Part shown: piece by piece, positions 28,264-39,275 of the stretch
Position numbering within the stretch: the stretch's first letter is position 1
Layout of the letters: the number at the start of each line of letters is the position of its first letter
Assembly: GCF_947241125.1 (NCBI RefSeq)
Contig: NZ_OX365700.1
Span: 1,723,245 to 1,787,244 of the forward strand
Direction of reading: 5' to 3'
Origin: Nitrospira tepida
GTDB taxonomy: Bacteria > Nitrospirota > Nitrospiria > Nitrospirales > Nitrospiraceae
DNA length: 64,000 nucleotides
Notes under the pieces: model-generated
The model's database searches: none
What the model was told of the DNA's origin: nothing
The model's input: only the letters and a program-made list of their open reading frames with translations
Made by a program: the position numbers and the translations under genes

Positions 28264-28301
28264 AACGCACGGGCCGGGCGGGGATGCTCCCCGCCCGGCC
28301 C
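28264..28301 (-). terminator. Terminator between converging glnE and groEL
   Basis: GGGCCGGGCGGGG (28271-28283) and CCCCGCCCGGCCC (28289-28301) form a perfect 13-bp stem with a 5-base loop. On the minus strand the stem is followed by GTGCGTTTTTT, so it works best for groEL. Confidence 0.8.
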
Positions 28302-28328
28302 GCGAGACACAGCCGCTGTTCGTGCGGC

Positions 28329-29975
<1,647 letters not shown>

Positions 29976-30028
29976 TTACGATCGTCTTCAACAGTGATGT
30001 GCGTGTGATGAAATACCGGTGAGGGTCG

Positions 30029-30343
30029 TTACTTTGTGAACTTGCCTAACACGTCCTCTTCCTTGAGGATCAGGCAGTCCGTATCGTCGATCTTGAGCTT
30101 GGTGCCGGAGTACTTGTCGAAGAGCACCTGGTCGCCGACTTTCAACTTCTCGACTTTTTCGCCGATCGCCTGCACGGTCCCTCGCTGTGGCTTTTCCTTG
30201 GCCGTCTCGGGCACATAGATCCCGCCGGCCGTCCGTTCCATCTCCTCCGTGTAGGTGATGAACACCCGGTCGCCGAGCGGCTGGAAATTCTTGTAGGCGC
30301 TCCCGGTCTTCTCTTCCTGCTTCTCCTTCGTCTCCGTAGCCAT
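30029..30343 (-). CDS. groES: Co-chaperonin GroES (10 kDa)
   Basis: Lid of the GroEL cage, 104 residues. It contains NFQPLGDRVFITYTEEMERT, the mobile loop RTAGGIYVPETAKEKPQRG and VLFDKYSGTKLKIDDTDCLI. There is a slightly longer N-terminus than usual (TETKEKQEEKTGSAYK). The start has AGGAGG seven bases upstream. It is the first gene of groES-groEL. Confidence 0.98.
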   Translation of the reverse strand: MATETKEKQEEKTGSAYKNFQPLGDRVFITYTEEMERTAGGIYVPETAKEKPQRGTVQAIGEKVEKLKVGDQVLFDKYSGTKLKIDDTDCLILKEEDVLGKFTK

Positions 30344-30461
30344 ACCAAAACCTCCTGTTAGGGTCAGAGCCTGCTGTTGATGTGGACGGTTGAGCGAACC
30401 TGTGAGTTGATCGTCGATGACGCCGAAACCAGGTAAATTCCGTCTCTCCGGATCGCCCCCA

Positions 30462-30489
30462 CAGATAGTGATGAAGCCAGCCGAGTCAA
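30462..30489 (-). promoter_or_regulatory. Promoter of groES-groEL
   Basis: On the minus strand, TTGACT (complement of 30484-30489) and TATCTG (complement of 30462-30467) are 16 bp apart, with CTC before the -35. No CIRCE palindrome is visible in the 243-bp gap. Heat-shock control is therefore more likely through the sigma gene upstream than through HrcA. A sigma-32 match is only partial. Confidence 0.45.
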
Positions 30490-30586
30490 GAGGCGGAATG
30501 GAAAAAACTTTGCTTCGGTCTGTCCGGTTCGGGAAGATTGATATAAGTTATGGAAATATCGATGAAAAATTTTCTGTCCGGTCAGG

Positions 30587-31591
30587 TCATGAACGCAGAA
30601 ATTCGAAATCCTTCACCTCTTTCTTCAGGTAGTCGCGAAGCCGTTTGATGATCCGGGCCTCCAACTGTCTGGTCCGTTCCTTGGTAATGTCGTATTTCTT
30701 TCCCAGATCCTCCAGGGTGAGGGGGGTCTCCGAGAGGAGACGGTTGCGGAGAATATCCTCTTCGCGCTCATCGAGAGTTTTGGTGAACTCGGCCAGTTTC
30801 TTCCGGAAGAGCGCTCGCAGCTCCTCCTGGGCGAATCGTTCGTCGTGGCCGGTTTCGGCGGACGGCAGCACGTCCAACAGGGTGCCGTCCGAATCCTCGC
30901 TGAGCGGCTGATCCAGCGACAATTCCCAGTTCCCGAGCCGCTGATCCATCTCGATGACGTCCCGCTCCCGGACTTGGAGCCGATCCGCCAGGAGCTTGGT
31001 GTCCGGGGCATAGCCTTCCCGTTCCAGCTTGGCCTTTTCCTTCCGCAGGTTGTAAAACAGCTTCCGCTGGTCCTGCGTCGTGCCAATTTTAACGAGGCGG
31101 AAGTTGTTGAGAAGATAGCGGAGAATGTAGGCGCGCGCCCACCAGGCGGCGTAAGCATGGAACCGGACATTCTTCGTCACGTCGAATTTCTTGATGGCCT
31201 GCATGAGGCCGACGTTCCCCTCCTGGATCAGGTCCATCTGATCGAAGCCGGTGTGGAAATATTCAGACGCGACGGCGACGGACACGCGCAGGTTGGCGAG
31301 GATGAGTTTGACGGCGGCCTCCCGGCTGCCGAGCACCCGGTATTGATGGAAGAGTTCCAGCTCTTCTTCCTTGGAGAGATAGGGATACTTCCGAACCTCG
31401 GCCAGGTACAACTGGAGCGAGGACACCGGTACGAGCGCCGTGCCGCTGTCCCGGGGCGGTTCGGGCATCTCCTCGACGGGTGGCTGGTTCTCCCCGGGAG
31501 TCGGCCCCTCCGCGAGATCCGCCTCGGTCGGCTCGTCCAACTCGTCTTCTGTCTCGGGGGAGTCCTGCAAGGGGAGGTCCGGGTCGTTCAT
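30587..31591 (-). CDS. rpoH: RNA polymerase sigma factor, RpoH (sigma-32) type
   Basis: 334 residues. Region 1.2 is LQLYLAEVRKYPYLSKEEEL; region 2 has DLIQEGNVGLMQAIKKFD and RFHAYAAWWARAYILRYLL; an RpoH-box-like element follows (IGTTQDQRKLFYNLRKEK). Region 4 is LTLEDLGKKYDITKERTRQL. There is no sigma-70 non-conserved region. The first ~55 residues are an acidic low-complexity tail (ETEDELDEPTEADLAEGP). The start at 31591 (MNDPDLPLQD) is chosen because the frame further upstream is not sigma-like. It stands directly upstream of groES-groEL on the same strand, which fits heat-shock control. RpoD-like function cannot be excluded. Confidence 0.88.
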   Translation of the reverse strand: MNDPDLPLQDSPETEDELDEPTEADLAEGPTPGENQPPVEEMPEPPRDSGTALVPVSSLQLYLAEVRKYPYLSKEEELELFHQYRVLGSREAAVKLILANLRVSVAVASEYFHTGFDQMDLIQEGNVGLMQAIKKFDVTKNVRFHAYAAWWARAYILRYLLNNFRLVKIGTTQDQRKLFYNLRKEKAKLEREGYAPDTKLLADRLQVRERDVIEMDQRLGNWELSLDQPLSEDSDGTLLDVLPSAETGHDERFAQEELRALFRKKLAEFTKTLDEREEDILRNRLLSETPLTLEDLGKKYDITKERTRQLEARIIKRLRDYLKKEVKDFEFLRS

Positions 31592-31770
31592 GCGTCTTGG
31601 GCGATCGTAGTGGTCTATCGTGAGTGCATGCGCGACATGGCGCATGTTGCCTGCCGGTCTGAACGCAGGCGGATCAAAAAGGCTCATTATAAACAGAACG
31701 GCCGCGCGGGACCAAATCTGATTCAGCCATGAGCCCGCGTGAATCCCTCTCGATCCAGAATCGCCGCAAC

Positions 31771-31800
31771 TTGCTGCAAAGCCGAACGGTCCCCTATAGT
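31771..31800 (+). promoter_or_regulatory. Promoter of the NarK-type transporter gene
   Basis: TTGCTG (31771-31776) and TATAGT (31795-31800) with an 18-bp spacer, about 32 bp before the ATG at 31833. Prediction from sequence only. Confidence 0.45.
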
Positions 31801-31832
31801 GGTGACGATTCTGATCCAAGGGGTGCCTATTG

Positions 31833-33089
31833 ATGGATGACCACAGGCGGACGGGCGGTAGCCTGATCGGACGGAGGGGAGCGCCGTTGCAGATCGTCCG
31901 GGCGTTGCGGTCAGGCCATTGGCCAACACTCCTTGGGGCCTGGCTGCACTTCGAAGTCAGTTTCATGGTCTGGCTCTTGGTGGGAGCCCTGAGCATCGCG
32001 ATCGCATCGGAGTTAGGATTGAGCGCCACGCAGACGGGACTGCTCGTGGCAGTGCCCCTGCTTAGCGGGGCGCTCCTTCGGATTCCGGTGGGGATCAGTA
32101 GTGATCGTATGGGTGCAAAGCGGACGGGCTTGGCCATTCTGCTGTGTGAGTTAGCCGGTTTGGGCTGGGCCTGGCTCGGCGCGTCCTCCTATCTCCACAT
32201 GCTGCTCACCGGCTTGCTGCTCGGCGTGGCGGGAGCCAGTTTCGCGGTGGCGCTGCCGCTGGCGAGCCGCGTCTATCCACCGGCCCATCAGGGATTGGCC
32301 ATGGGGATCGCGGCTTCGGCGAACAGCGGGACCGTCCTCGCAATGTGGTTTGCTCCCCGAATCGCCGAGTTGACCGGATGGCAGGGCGCGTTCGGCGTGA
32401 TGGCGGCTCCGGTTCTGATGACGACCCTGTTGTTCGCCGGGCTTGTCCAGAGTGACCGGCGCCTGGGACGGACGGGAGCGGTCGCATGGCGGCCGGCTCT
32501 GGTTGATGTTGGGCGAGATCCGTTCATGTATTGGTTGTGCGGCCTGTACGCCATCACCTTCGGCGGGTTCGTCGGGCTCTCCAGTTCGCTCCCGTTCTTT
32601 TTGCACGACCACTATGCAGTGGGTGTCGTCGCCGCCGGATCGCTGACCGCTCTTTGCGGGCTGGTCGGGAGCCTCATCCGTCCCCTGGGCGGGTACGTTG
32701 CCGACCGGGTCGGCGGCCTGACGGTGCTGCCGACGATCCTGGGCGCCATAACCCTGTTGCTCGCCTTCGTCGGAAGCCTGCCCACGCTGCCCTGGGCCGT
32801 AGTACTGATCGTCACGGCCGTGGCGGCCATGGGATTTGGGAACGGCGTGGTGTTTCAAGTGGCCTCGGGCCGATTTGCCAAACAGATGGGAATTGTTTCA
32901 GGGGTCGTCGGAGCCGCCGGCGGTCTGGGTGGCTTTCTCCTCCCTCTCTGTTTGGGCTGGCTCAAGGATCTGACCGGCACCTTCTCGTTCGGATTCTGGC
33001 TGTTTGCGGCCTGCGCCGGCTGGGGGCTGGTCGGGGCCAGGTATCTCAAGGGACAGCCCCGGTATGCCGGCGACCTACCGATGGTATAG
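31833..33089 (+). CDS. narK: Nitrate/nitrite transporter, NarK (NNP) family
   Basis: Major facilitator with 12 membrane segments, about 418 residues. The nitrate signatures are visible: [20 protein letters not shown] and [15 protein letters not shown], with Arg in [13 protein letters not shown] as expected for anion binding. The longest frame starts with a TTG at 31830; ATG 31833 is chosen. It is a single gene with its own promoter, between rpoH (divergent) and ribBA. In a nitrite oxidiser it would move nitrite or nitrate across the membrane. Direction is not readable. Confidence 0.88.
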   Translation: MDDHRRTGGSLIGRRGAPLQIVRALRSGHWPTLLGAWLHFEVSFMVWLLVGALSIAIASELGLSATQTGLLVAVPLLSGALLRIPVGISSDRMGAKRTGLAILLCELAGLGWAWLGASSYLHMLLTGLLLGVAGASFAVALPLASRVYPPAHQGLAMGIAASANSGTVLAMWFAPRIAELTGWQGAFGVMAAPVLMTTLLFAGLVQSDRRLGRTGAVAWRPALVDVGRDPFMYWLCGLYAITFGGFVGLSSSLPFFLHDHYAVGVVAAGSLTALCGLVGSLIRPLGGYVADRVGGLTVLPTILGAITLLLAFVGSLPTLPWAVVLIVTAVAAMGFGNGVVFQVASGRFAKQMGIVSGVVGAAGGLGGFLLPLCLGWLKDLTGTFSFGFWLFAACAGWGLVGARYLKGQPRYAGDLPMV

Positions 33090-33246
33090 TGCCGTGGGTC
33101 GGGTGTGCGGCATGGGCGGCATGTTTGGCGCGTTTGGATCGCTGCGGCGCCACGGTTCTCCATTGACTCCCGGCGGGCAACCCTTTAAGAGTGACGCCGT
33201 CACGTAATGCGGTAGGTCCGGGGAGGCCGAGAAAGTACGACAGCCT

Positions 33247-34455
33247 ATGAAAACACAATTTGACCGGATCGAAGACGCGATCAGGGACATCAAGAAGGGA
33301 CGCTTCGTTATCCTGGTCGACGACGAGGATCGGGAGAATGAAGGCGATCTGGTGATCGCGGCGGAGAAGATCACCCCGCAGGCCGTGAACTTCATGGCCA
33401 AACACGCCCGCGGGCTGATCTGCCTGGCCCTGACCCCGGAACGGGTGGAAGAGCTGCAACTACCCCAGCAGGCCGTGGAGAACACGGCCTCGTTCGGCAC
33501 GGCCTTCACGGTGTCGATCGATGCGCGCCGGGGCGTGACGACCGGCATTTCCGCGGCGGATCGGGCGACGACCATTCATGTGGCGATCGATCCCAAGTCC
33601 AAACCCTCCGACCTGGCGAGACCCGGGCATATTTTTCCGCTGAAGGCGCAGAAGGGCGGCGTGCTGAAGCGGGCGGGCCAGACGGAGGGGTCCGTCGATC
33701 TCGCGCGGCTCGCAGGGCTCTATCCGGCCGGCGTCATCTGCGAAATCATGAACGAGGACGGGACGATGGCGCGGGTGCCGGAGCTGATGAAGTTTGCGCG
33801 GACCCACAAGCTCAAGATCGTGACGATCAAGGCGCTGATCGAGTATCGGATGCGTCGCGAGACCTTCATCAAGCGTATTGCCGGCGCGCATCTGCCGACG
33901 ATCTTCGGGGATTTCGAGGCGGTGGCGTTCGAGAACGAAATCGACGGGGCGACGCACATCGCGCTGGTCAAGGGCCGGGTGGACAGCGGCGAGCCGACGC
34001 TCGTGCGGGTGCACTCGGGCTGCCTGACCGCCGATGCGCTAGGCTCGCTCCGCTGCGACTGCCGGGATCAGCTCCATCGCGCCATGGAGATCATTCAGAA
34101 AGAGGGCCGGGGCGTGCTGCTCTATCTGAACCAGGAAGGACGCGGCATCGGCCTGCTCAACAAGATCCGCGCCTACGGCCTGCAGGACCAGGGTAGCGAT
34201 ACCGTGGAGGCCAATTTGAAACTGGGCTTCAAGGCCGATCTCCGCGACTACGGCGTGGGCGCCCAGATCCTGGCGGATTTGGGTCTGCACCAGATCAAGC
34301 TCATCACCAACAATCCTCGCAAGATCGTCGGGATCGAAGGGTATGGGTTGCGCGTCGTGGAGCGGGTGCCCATCGAGATCGCGCCGCGGGACGCCAACGT
34401 GAAATATCTCAAGACCAAGAAGGCGAAATTGGGGCACCTGCTCCGGAAGGTGTGA
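33247..34455 (+). CDS. ribBA: Bifunctional riboflavin protein RibBA
   Basis: The N-terminal DHBP synthase converts ribulose-5-phosphate to dihydroxybutanone phosphate ([40 protein letters not shown]). The C-terminal GTP cyclohydrolase II opens GTP (zinc cysteines in [36 protein letters not shown]). It has 402 residues, the usual fused size. ribH and nusB follow on the same strand. Confidence 0.97.
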   Translation: MKTQFDRIEDAIRDIKKGRFVILVDDEDRENEGDLVIAAEKITPQAVNFMAKHARGLICLALTPERVEELQLPQQAVENTASFGTAFTVSIDARRGVTTGISAADRATTIHVAIDPKSKPSDLARPGHIFPLKAQKGGVLKRAGQTEGSVDLARLAGLYPAGVICEIMNEDGTMARVPELMKFARTHKLKIVTIKALIEYRMRRETFIKRIAGAHLPTIFGDFEAVAFENEIDGATHIALVKGRVDSGEPTLVRVHSGCLTADALGSLRCDCRDQLHRAMEIIQKEGRGVLLYLNQEGRGIGLLNKIRAYGLQDQGSDTVEANLKLGFKADLRDYGVGAQILADLGLHQIKLITNNPRKIVGIEGYGLRVVERVPIEIAPRDANVKYLKTKKAKLGHLLRKV

Positions 34456-34485
34456 GCCGGTTCTGCGCGGCCGATCCATGAACCC

Positions 34486-35025
34486 ATGAAAGCGATCAAA
34501 GGCTCTTCGGACGCGTCGGGATTGCGGTTCGGCATCGTGGTCAGCCGGTTCAACAAGTTCGTGACGAGCCGGCTTTTGAGCAGCGCGATGGAGACCCTCA
34601 CCAAGGCCGGAGCCGGCGAGGACCAGATCGAGGTCGTGCGGGTGCCGGGGGCGTTTGAAATTCCCCTGGTCGCCCGGACCATGGCGCGGTCAGGGCGATT
34701 TGACGCAGTGCTGTGTCTGGGCGCGGTGATCCGGGGGGACACGCCGCATTTCGAATACATCAGCGCCGAAGCCAGCCGGGGGATCGCGCAGGCCTCGTTG
34801 GATTCCGACGTGCCGGTCGTGTTCGGGGTGCTCACCACCGAGACCGTGGCGCAGGCGATCGAGCGCGCCGACCCGCAGAAATACAATCGCGGGGCGGAGG
34901 CGGCCAAGACGGCCATCGAGATGGCCAACGTGATGAAGCAGTTGCAGGCCGGTGACGCCGCCGCCGGAGTCAAGGGACAATCGAGACCCGTGCGCCGGAC
35001 GCGGCCGCGCAAGAAACCCATATGA
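34486..35025 (+). CDS. ribH: 6,7-dimethyl-8-ribityllumazine synthase
   Basis: Condenses dihydroxybutanone phosphate with the ribityl pyrimidine to lumazine. It has 179 residues. Marks: [47 protein letters not shown] and [11 protein letters not shown]. The C-terminus is about 20 residues longer than usual and basic ([13 protein letters not shown]). Its last codon overlaps the nusB start (ATGA). Riboflavin genes here lack ribD and ribE, which must be elsewhere. Confidence 0.96.
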   Translation: MKAIKGSSDASGLRFGIVVSRFNKFVTSRLLSSAMETLTKAGAGEDQIEVVRVPGAFEIPLVARTMARSGRFDAVLCLGAVIRGDTPHFEYISAEASRGIAQASLDSDVPVVFGVLTTETVAQAIERADPQKYNRGAEAAKTAIEMANVMKQLQAGDAAAGVKGQSRPVRRTRPRKKPI

Positions 35026-35474
35026 GCCGCCGTCCATCGACCAGACATGAGGCCAGGGAACGAGCGCTCCAGTTGCTGTTCCAATGGGACATCCACGAGC
35101 AGGGCGGGGCCTGGGAGCAGGATTTTTGGGAACAGTTCCCGCTCGAAGAGGAGGCCAAGGAGTTCGCGACCGGTCTGGTGGCCGGGGTCCGCAAGTGCCT
35201 GCCGGAATTGGATACCGTCCTCGGCCGCTACGCCACGAATTGGAAAGTCAGCCGCATGCCGATCGTGGATCGCAACATCCTCCGTTTGAGCCTGTACGAG
35301 CTGCTGTGGATGCCGGAACTGCCGGCGAAGGTGAGCATCAACGAGGCCTTGGAGCTGGCCCGCGCCTTCGCGGACGAAGAGGCCCGCGGTTTTGTCAACG
35401 GCGTGCTCGACAAGATTCTGAACAGCGAACCACGCTTGGCTGCCAAGCGGGCCGAGATTCTCTCGACGAATTGA
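35022..35474 (+). CDS. nusB: Transcription antitermination factor NusB
   Basis: RNA-binding helical protein that acts with NusE at rrn boxA. It has 150 residues. Marks: [37 protein letters not shown] and [20 protein letters not shown], which matches the family C-terminal motif. ribH-nusB coupling through ATGA overlap is common in bacteria. Confidence 0.96.
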   Translation: MSRRPSTRHEARERALQLLFQWDIHEQGGAWEQDFWEQFPLEEEAKEFATGLVAGVRKCLPELDTVLGRYATNWKVSRMPIVDRNILRLSLYELLWMPELPAKVSINEALELARAFADEEARGFVNGVLDKILNSEPRLAAKRAEILSTN

Positions 35475-35519
35475 GCCAGGGTGTCAGAGTGTCCACTGTT
35501 TCCATAAGCGAGCCCGTCC

Positions 35520-36848
35520 ATGATTGACCGTTACACCCTGCCGCGCATGAAGGCCATCTGGGACCTCCGGCGCAAATACGAGATCTGGCTGGAGGTCGAG
35601 CTGGCCGCCTGCGAGGCCTGCGAGCGAAACGGAGAGGTGCCGAAGGGCACGGCCAGGCGCATCCGCAAGAAGGCGCGGATCGACCCGGAGCGGATCGCGG
35701 AGATCGAGCTGGTCACGAAGCATGACGTGATCGCGTTTCTAGAATCGTTGGCCGAGTCGGTCGGGCCGGACGCCCGCCACCTGCACAAGGGGCTGACCTC
35801 CTCGGACATCGTCGATACCTCGCTCGCGGTCCAGATGACGCAGGCCTTGGACATCATTCTGAGCGATGTCCAATCCTTGCTGGCTATCCTCAAAGCCAAG
35901 GCCCTGGAGCATCGCGACACGGTCATGGTCGGCCGCTCGCACGGCATCCACGGCGAGCCCATCTCGTTCGGCTTCAAGCTCGCGATCTGGTACGAAGAGA
36001 TGAAACGCCACCTGGCGCGGCTCCGGGCGGTGCGGGCTGAGGTTGCGGTGGGGAAGCTCTCGGGCGCGATGGGCACCTTCGCCCATCAGGGGCCGGAGGT
36101 CGAGGAGTACGTGTGCAAGAAATTGGGCTTGGCTCCCGATCCCGTGTCGAGTCAAGTTGTTCAGCGCGACCGGCATGCGGCCTACCAGACGGCGCTGGCA
36201 TTGCTGGCGGCGAGCATCGAGAAGATCGCGACCGAAATCCGCCATCTTCAGCGGACCGAGGTGCTGGAGGCCGAGGAATTTTTCTCGGAAGGGCAAAAGG
36301 GCTCCTCCGCCATGCCGCACAAGCGGAACCCGATCGCCTCGGAAAATTTGTGCGGGCTGGCCCGGGTCGTGCGCGCGAACAGCCTGGCCGCCATGGAAGA
36401 CGTGGCGCTCTGGCACGAGCGCGACATCAGCCATTCGTCGGTCGAGCGCATCATCATGCCGGACAGCACGATCCTCGTCGATTACATGCTCGTGCGGATC
36501 ACCGACCTGGTGAAGAACCTACTGGTGTACCCCGAGGCCATGAAGCGCAATCTGGAATTGACCGGCGGCTTGGTCTATTCGCAGCGGCTGTTGCTGGCTC
36601 TGATCGGGAAGGGGGCGCAGCGCAAGGAGGCCTACGAAGCCGTACAGCGCAACGCAATGGCGGCGTGGAAGGGCGGGCCGCCGCTGGAAGAGGGGGCCGG
36701 GAAGGACCCCTTCATCACCAAGTATTTGAGCCGGCAGGAGATCGCGCGTTGCTTCGATCCGATGTACTATCTGCGACATCTTGGCAAGATCTACCGGCGT
36801 GTTTTTGGCGCGGCACCGGCTGGCAAGGAGAAACCGGGGCGGCGGTAG
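35520..36848 (+). CDS. purB: Adenylosuccinate lyase
   Basis: Catalyses two fumarate-releasing steps of purine synthesis. It has 442 residues. Marks: LTSSDIVDTSLAVQ, TVMVGRSHGIHGEPISFGFK (catalytic His) and the fumarase-family signature KGSSAMPHKRNP (catalytic Ser loop). It starts the purine run purB-purC-purS-purQ. Confidence 0.98.
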   Translation: MIDRYTLPRMKAIWDLRRKYEIWLEVELAACEACERNGEVPKGTARRIRKKARIDPERIAEIELVTKHDVIAFLESLAESVGPDARHLHKGLTSSDIVDTSLAVQMTQALDIILSDVQSLLAILKAKALEHRDTVMVGRSHGIHGEPISFGFKLAIWYEEMKRHLARLRAVRAEVAVGKLSGAMGTFAHQGPEVEEYVCKKLGLAPDPVSSQVVQRDRHAAYQTALALLAASIEKIATEIRHLQRTEVLEAEEFFSEGQKGSSAMPHKRNPIASENLCGLARVVRANSLAAMEDVALWHERDISHSSVERIIMPDSTILVDYMLVRITDLVKNLLVYPEAMKRNLELTGGLVYSQRLLLALIGKGAQRKEAYEAVQRNAMAAWKGGPPLEEGAGKDPFITKYLSRQEIARCFDPMYYLRHLGKIYRRVFGAAPAGKEKPGRR

Positions 36849-36869
36849 GCGAACGGGAAGGATGGACCC

Positions 36870-37586
36870 ATGGCCGACACGATCACCAAAGGGGCGATGT
36901 TGTACGAGGGCAAGGCGAAGAAGATCTTCTCCACGGACCGGCCGGACCGGGTGATCCAGTATTTCAAGGACGACGCGACGGCCTTCAATGCGCAGAAGCG
37001 CGGCACGATCGTCGAGAAGGGTGTGGTCAACAACAAGGTGTCGGAGCGGCTCTTCCGGCTGCTGGAGCAGGGTGGCGTGCCGACGCATTTTCTCGAACGG
37101 CTCAACGACCGCGAGATGCTGACGAAGAAGGTCGCGATCGTGCCCTTGGAAGTGGTGGTCCGCAACGTCGTGGCCGGCAGCCTGGCCAAGCGCTTGGGAC
37201 TGAAGGAAGGGGAGCCGATCGAGCCGCCGCTGGTCGAGTGGTATTACAAACACGACGCGCTGGGCGATCCGTTGCTCGCCGACGAGCATGTGCGGCTGCT
37301 CAGGTTGGCCACACCGGAGCAACTGGCCGAGATTAAGCGGCTGGCGCTGAAAACCAACCAACTGCTCCAGCCGTTCTTTCGCGAGCGCGGCATGATCCTG
37401 GTCGATTTCAAGCTGGAGTTCGGGTTAGCCGACGGCCGGCTCCTGCTCGCGGACGAAATCTCTCCCGACACCTGCCGCTTCTGGGACCAGACGACCAAGG
37501 AATCCATGGATAAGGACCGCTTCCGGAAGGACCTCGGCAAGATCGAAGAGGCCTATCAAGAGGTGCTGAAGCGTGTCTGCGCCTGA
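36870..37586 (+). CDS. purC: SAICAR synthetase
   Basis: Joins aspartate to CAIR using ATP. It has 238 residues. Marks: MLYEGKAKKIFSTDRPD, NVVAGSLAKRLGLKEGEP, LVDFKLEFGLADG and LADEISPDTCRFWD. It is 21 bp after purB, and its 3' end overlaps the next small gene by 14 bases. Confidence 0.98.
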   Translation: MADTITKGAMLYEGKAKKIFSTDRPDRVIQYFKDDATAFNAQKRGTIVEKGVVNNKVSERLFRLLEQGGVPTHFLERLNDREMLTKKVAIVPLEVVVRNVVAGSLAKRLGLKEGEPIEPPLVEWYYKHDALGDPLLADEHVRLLRLATPEQLAEIKRLALKTNQLLQPFFRERGMILVDFKLEFGLADGRLLLADEISPDTCRFWDQTTKESMDKDRFRKDLGKIEEAYQEVLKRVCA

Positions 37587-37824
37587 GCCTCCATCGCCGA
37601 AACCCACGACCGCCCAGCGGCTCATGGACTATGGGCTCATGGCTGCCATCCTGGTCTGGGCCGGAGCCGTCGGTCTGATGGCCATCAACCTGCCCGAGAG
37701 TCCCTGGCGCTGGGTCTTCGCCGGCCTTTCGATCGCCGGGGTGGCCACCGTGTACGGCATCGTCCGGATCAGGCGTTATATCAACAGTCTGTCGAAACCG
37801 TCCGCGCAGGAGAAACGACCGTGA
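37573..37824 (+). CDS. Small membrane protein in the purine operon
   Basis: 83 residues with two predicted membrane helices (LMAAILVWAGAVGLMAINL and WVFAGLSIAGVATVYGIVRI) and a basic C-terminus. The GTG start overlaps purC and the stop overlaps purS (GTGA), so it is translationally coupled to both. The tight coupling argues that it is real. Family not recognised; a link to purine metabolism is not shown. Confidence 0.65.
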   Translation: MSAPEPPSPKPTTAQRLMDYGLMAAILVWAGAVGLMAINLPESPWRWVFAGLSIAGVATVYGIVRIRRYINSLSKPSAQEKRP

Positions 37825-38063
37825 AGGCGAAGATTCATGTCACGTTGAAGCAGGGAATTCTCGATCCGCAAGGCAAGGCCATCGAACATGCCTTGGAGTC
37901 GCTGGGGTTCAAGAACGCCGGCAATGTACGGGTCGGCAAATACATGGAGCTGGATGTGCAGGAACAAGACCGGGCCAAGGCGGAATCGCAGGTCAAACAG
38001 ATGTGCGAGACGCTGCTGGCGAATACGGTTATTGAGGAGTACCGATACGAGTTGACCTCGTAG
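37821..38063 (+). CDS. purS: FGAM synthase subunit PurS
   Basis: Small bridging subunit of the PurSQL complex, 80 residues. It begins KAKIHVTLKQGILDPQGKAI and carries VRVGKYMELDVQ, as in the family. PurS occurs where PurL is the short type, which fits the 745-residue PurL downstream. The start is GTG 37821. Confidence 0.95.
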   Translation: MKAKIHVTLKQGILDPQGKAIEHALESLGFKNAGNVRVGKYMELDVQEQDRAKAESQVKQMCETLLANTVIEEYRYELTS

Positions 38064-38070
38064 TAGTCTG

Positions 38071-38110
38071 TGATTCTCTCAGCACTCAGCACTTAGCACT
38101 CAGGACTCAA
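38071..38110 (+). repeat. Short CAGCACT tandem repeat
   Basis: Degenerate 7-8 base repeats (TCTCAGCACTCAGCACT, TAGCACT, CAGGACT) between purS and purQ. It is the same motif as at 15820-15857 and lies just before the purQ ATG. Confidence 0.7.
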
Positions 38111-38112
38111 GT

Positions 38113-38814
38113 ATGAACATCGGCGTCATTGTCTTTCCCGGCAGCAACTGCGATCACGACTGCGAGCATGTCTTTAAGACCCTGCTCGGGCAATCGGTGC
38201 GGATGGTCTGGCACAAGGAGACGTCGCTGGCCGGGCTTGATGCCGTGATCCTGCCGGGCGGATTTTCCTACGGCGATTATCTGCGGACTGGCGCGATCGC
38301 GCGGTTCTCGCCGGTGATGGGGGCCGTGAAGGAGTTTGCCCGGGCGGGCGGGCTGGTCCTCGGTATCTGCAACGGCTTTCAGATCCTGCTCGAAGCCGGG
38401 TTGCTCCCCGGGGCGATGCTGCGCAACCGCTCGCTGAACTTCATCTGCAAGGATGTCCACGTTCGGGTCGAGAACGCGGCCACGCCCTTTACCGGCCGCT
38501 GCGAACCGGGGCAGGTGTTGAAACTTCCGATTGCCCATGCGGACGGCAATTACTACACCGATCCGGTGACCTTGGCTGGGCTTCAGGCCAATGCGCAGAT
38601 CGTCTTTCGTTATTGCACGGCGGACGGCAGGGTGACGCCGGAGGCGAATCCCAACGGCTCGCTCGACAACATCGCGGGCATCAGGAATGCGGCGGGAAAC
38701 GTGCTAGGCATGATGCCGCATCCGGAGCGGGCATCCGAGGGGTTGCTGGGCAACGAGGACGGGAAGCTGATTTTCTTGTCGATGCTGGAGGCGATGAAGA
38801 AGGTGGGGGTGTGA
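38113..38814 (+). CDS. purQ: FGAM synthase glutaminase subunit PurQ
   Basis: Releases ammonia from glutamine for PurL. It has 233 residues. Marks: [36 protein letters not shown], the nucleophile Cys in [15 protein letters not shown] and the catalytic His/Glu in MMPHPERA. It should be followed by purL, but about 2.55 kb of unrelated DNA lies between them. Confidence 0.97.
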   Translation: MNIGVIVFPGSNCDHDCEHVFKTLLGQSVRMVWHKETSLAGLDAVILPGGFSYGDYLRTGAIARFSPVMGAVKEFARAGGLVLGICNGFQILLEAGLLPGAMLRNRSLNFICKDVHVRVENAATPFTGRCEPGQVLKLPIAHADGNYYTDPVTLAGLQANAQIVFRYCTADGRVTPEANPNGSLDNIAGIRNAAGNVLGMMPHPERASEGLLGNEDGKLIFLSMLEAMKKVGV

Positions 38815-39275
38815 CGGCCGGAGTCTGCCTGCTCAACACGCCGGCTCGACCGCACGCTGCCTCCATTTGCTCGGCTGCGGAACTTGTTCGCTTGGACGCT
38901 GCGCGTGAAGCGACCTGCGGGCAGTCCTCGCCGCCGCTTTGCGGACGCATCTGATCGGCAAGAGCGGTATCCCGAGCCAGCGTGTGATTCGCGACGCAGA
39001 TCCCGGCCGTCGCGCGTGGTAAGTAGAGCGGAAATATTTAGGATGAAGATAGTGGGCAAAGGCATGGCCAGCCGCTTTGACGCCTTCGCGGTCACCCTTT
39101 CGGAGTTCGTCAGGCGGAAGCCTTCTGGAATTACCTCCGCCACTGGCTGTGCAGCCTGTGTAGCGTCGGTCAGTTCCAGCTTTCCTGTCTGCGTCACTCT
39201 CGATGGGTCCCGACCGCTCCCGGCAATACCGCTCTGGCCCTGCCCTTCGTCAGTCGTATGAAAAGTGAGTGGTAG
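38815..39275. other. 461-bp stretch after purQ without a recognised gene
   Basis: Left edge of the foreign insert between purQ and purL. Open frames on both strands are short, or long only by GC bias, and none resembles a known family. No strong terminator hairpin was seen. The last bases hold a GAGTGGTAG stretch just before the TIR-like gene's ATG at 39276. Confidence 0.5.

Noticed and set aside
30344..30586. CIRCE element upstream of groES
   Set aside because: No TTAGCACTC/GAGTGCTAA-like palindrome was found in either strand of the gap.
31592..32137. N-terminal extension of the sigma factor to 32137
   Set aside because: The upstream part of the frame overlaps the divergent narK gene and has no sigma-like features; ATG 31591 begins a plausible acidic N-terminus.
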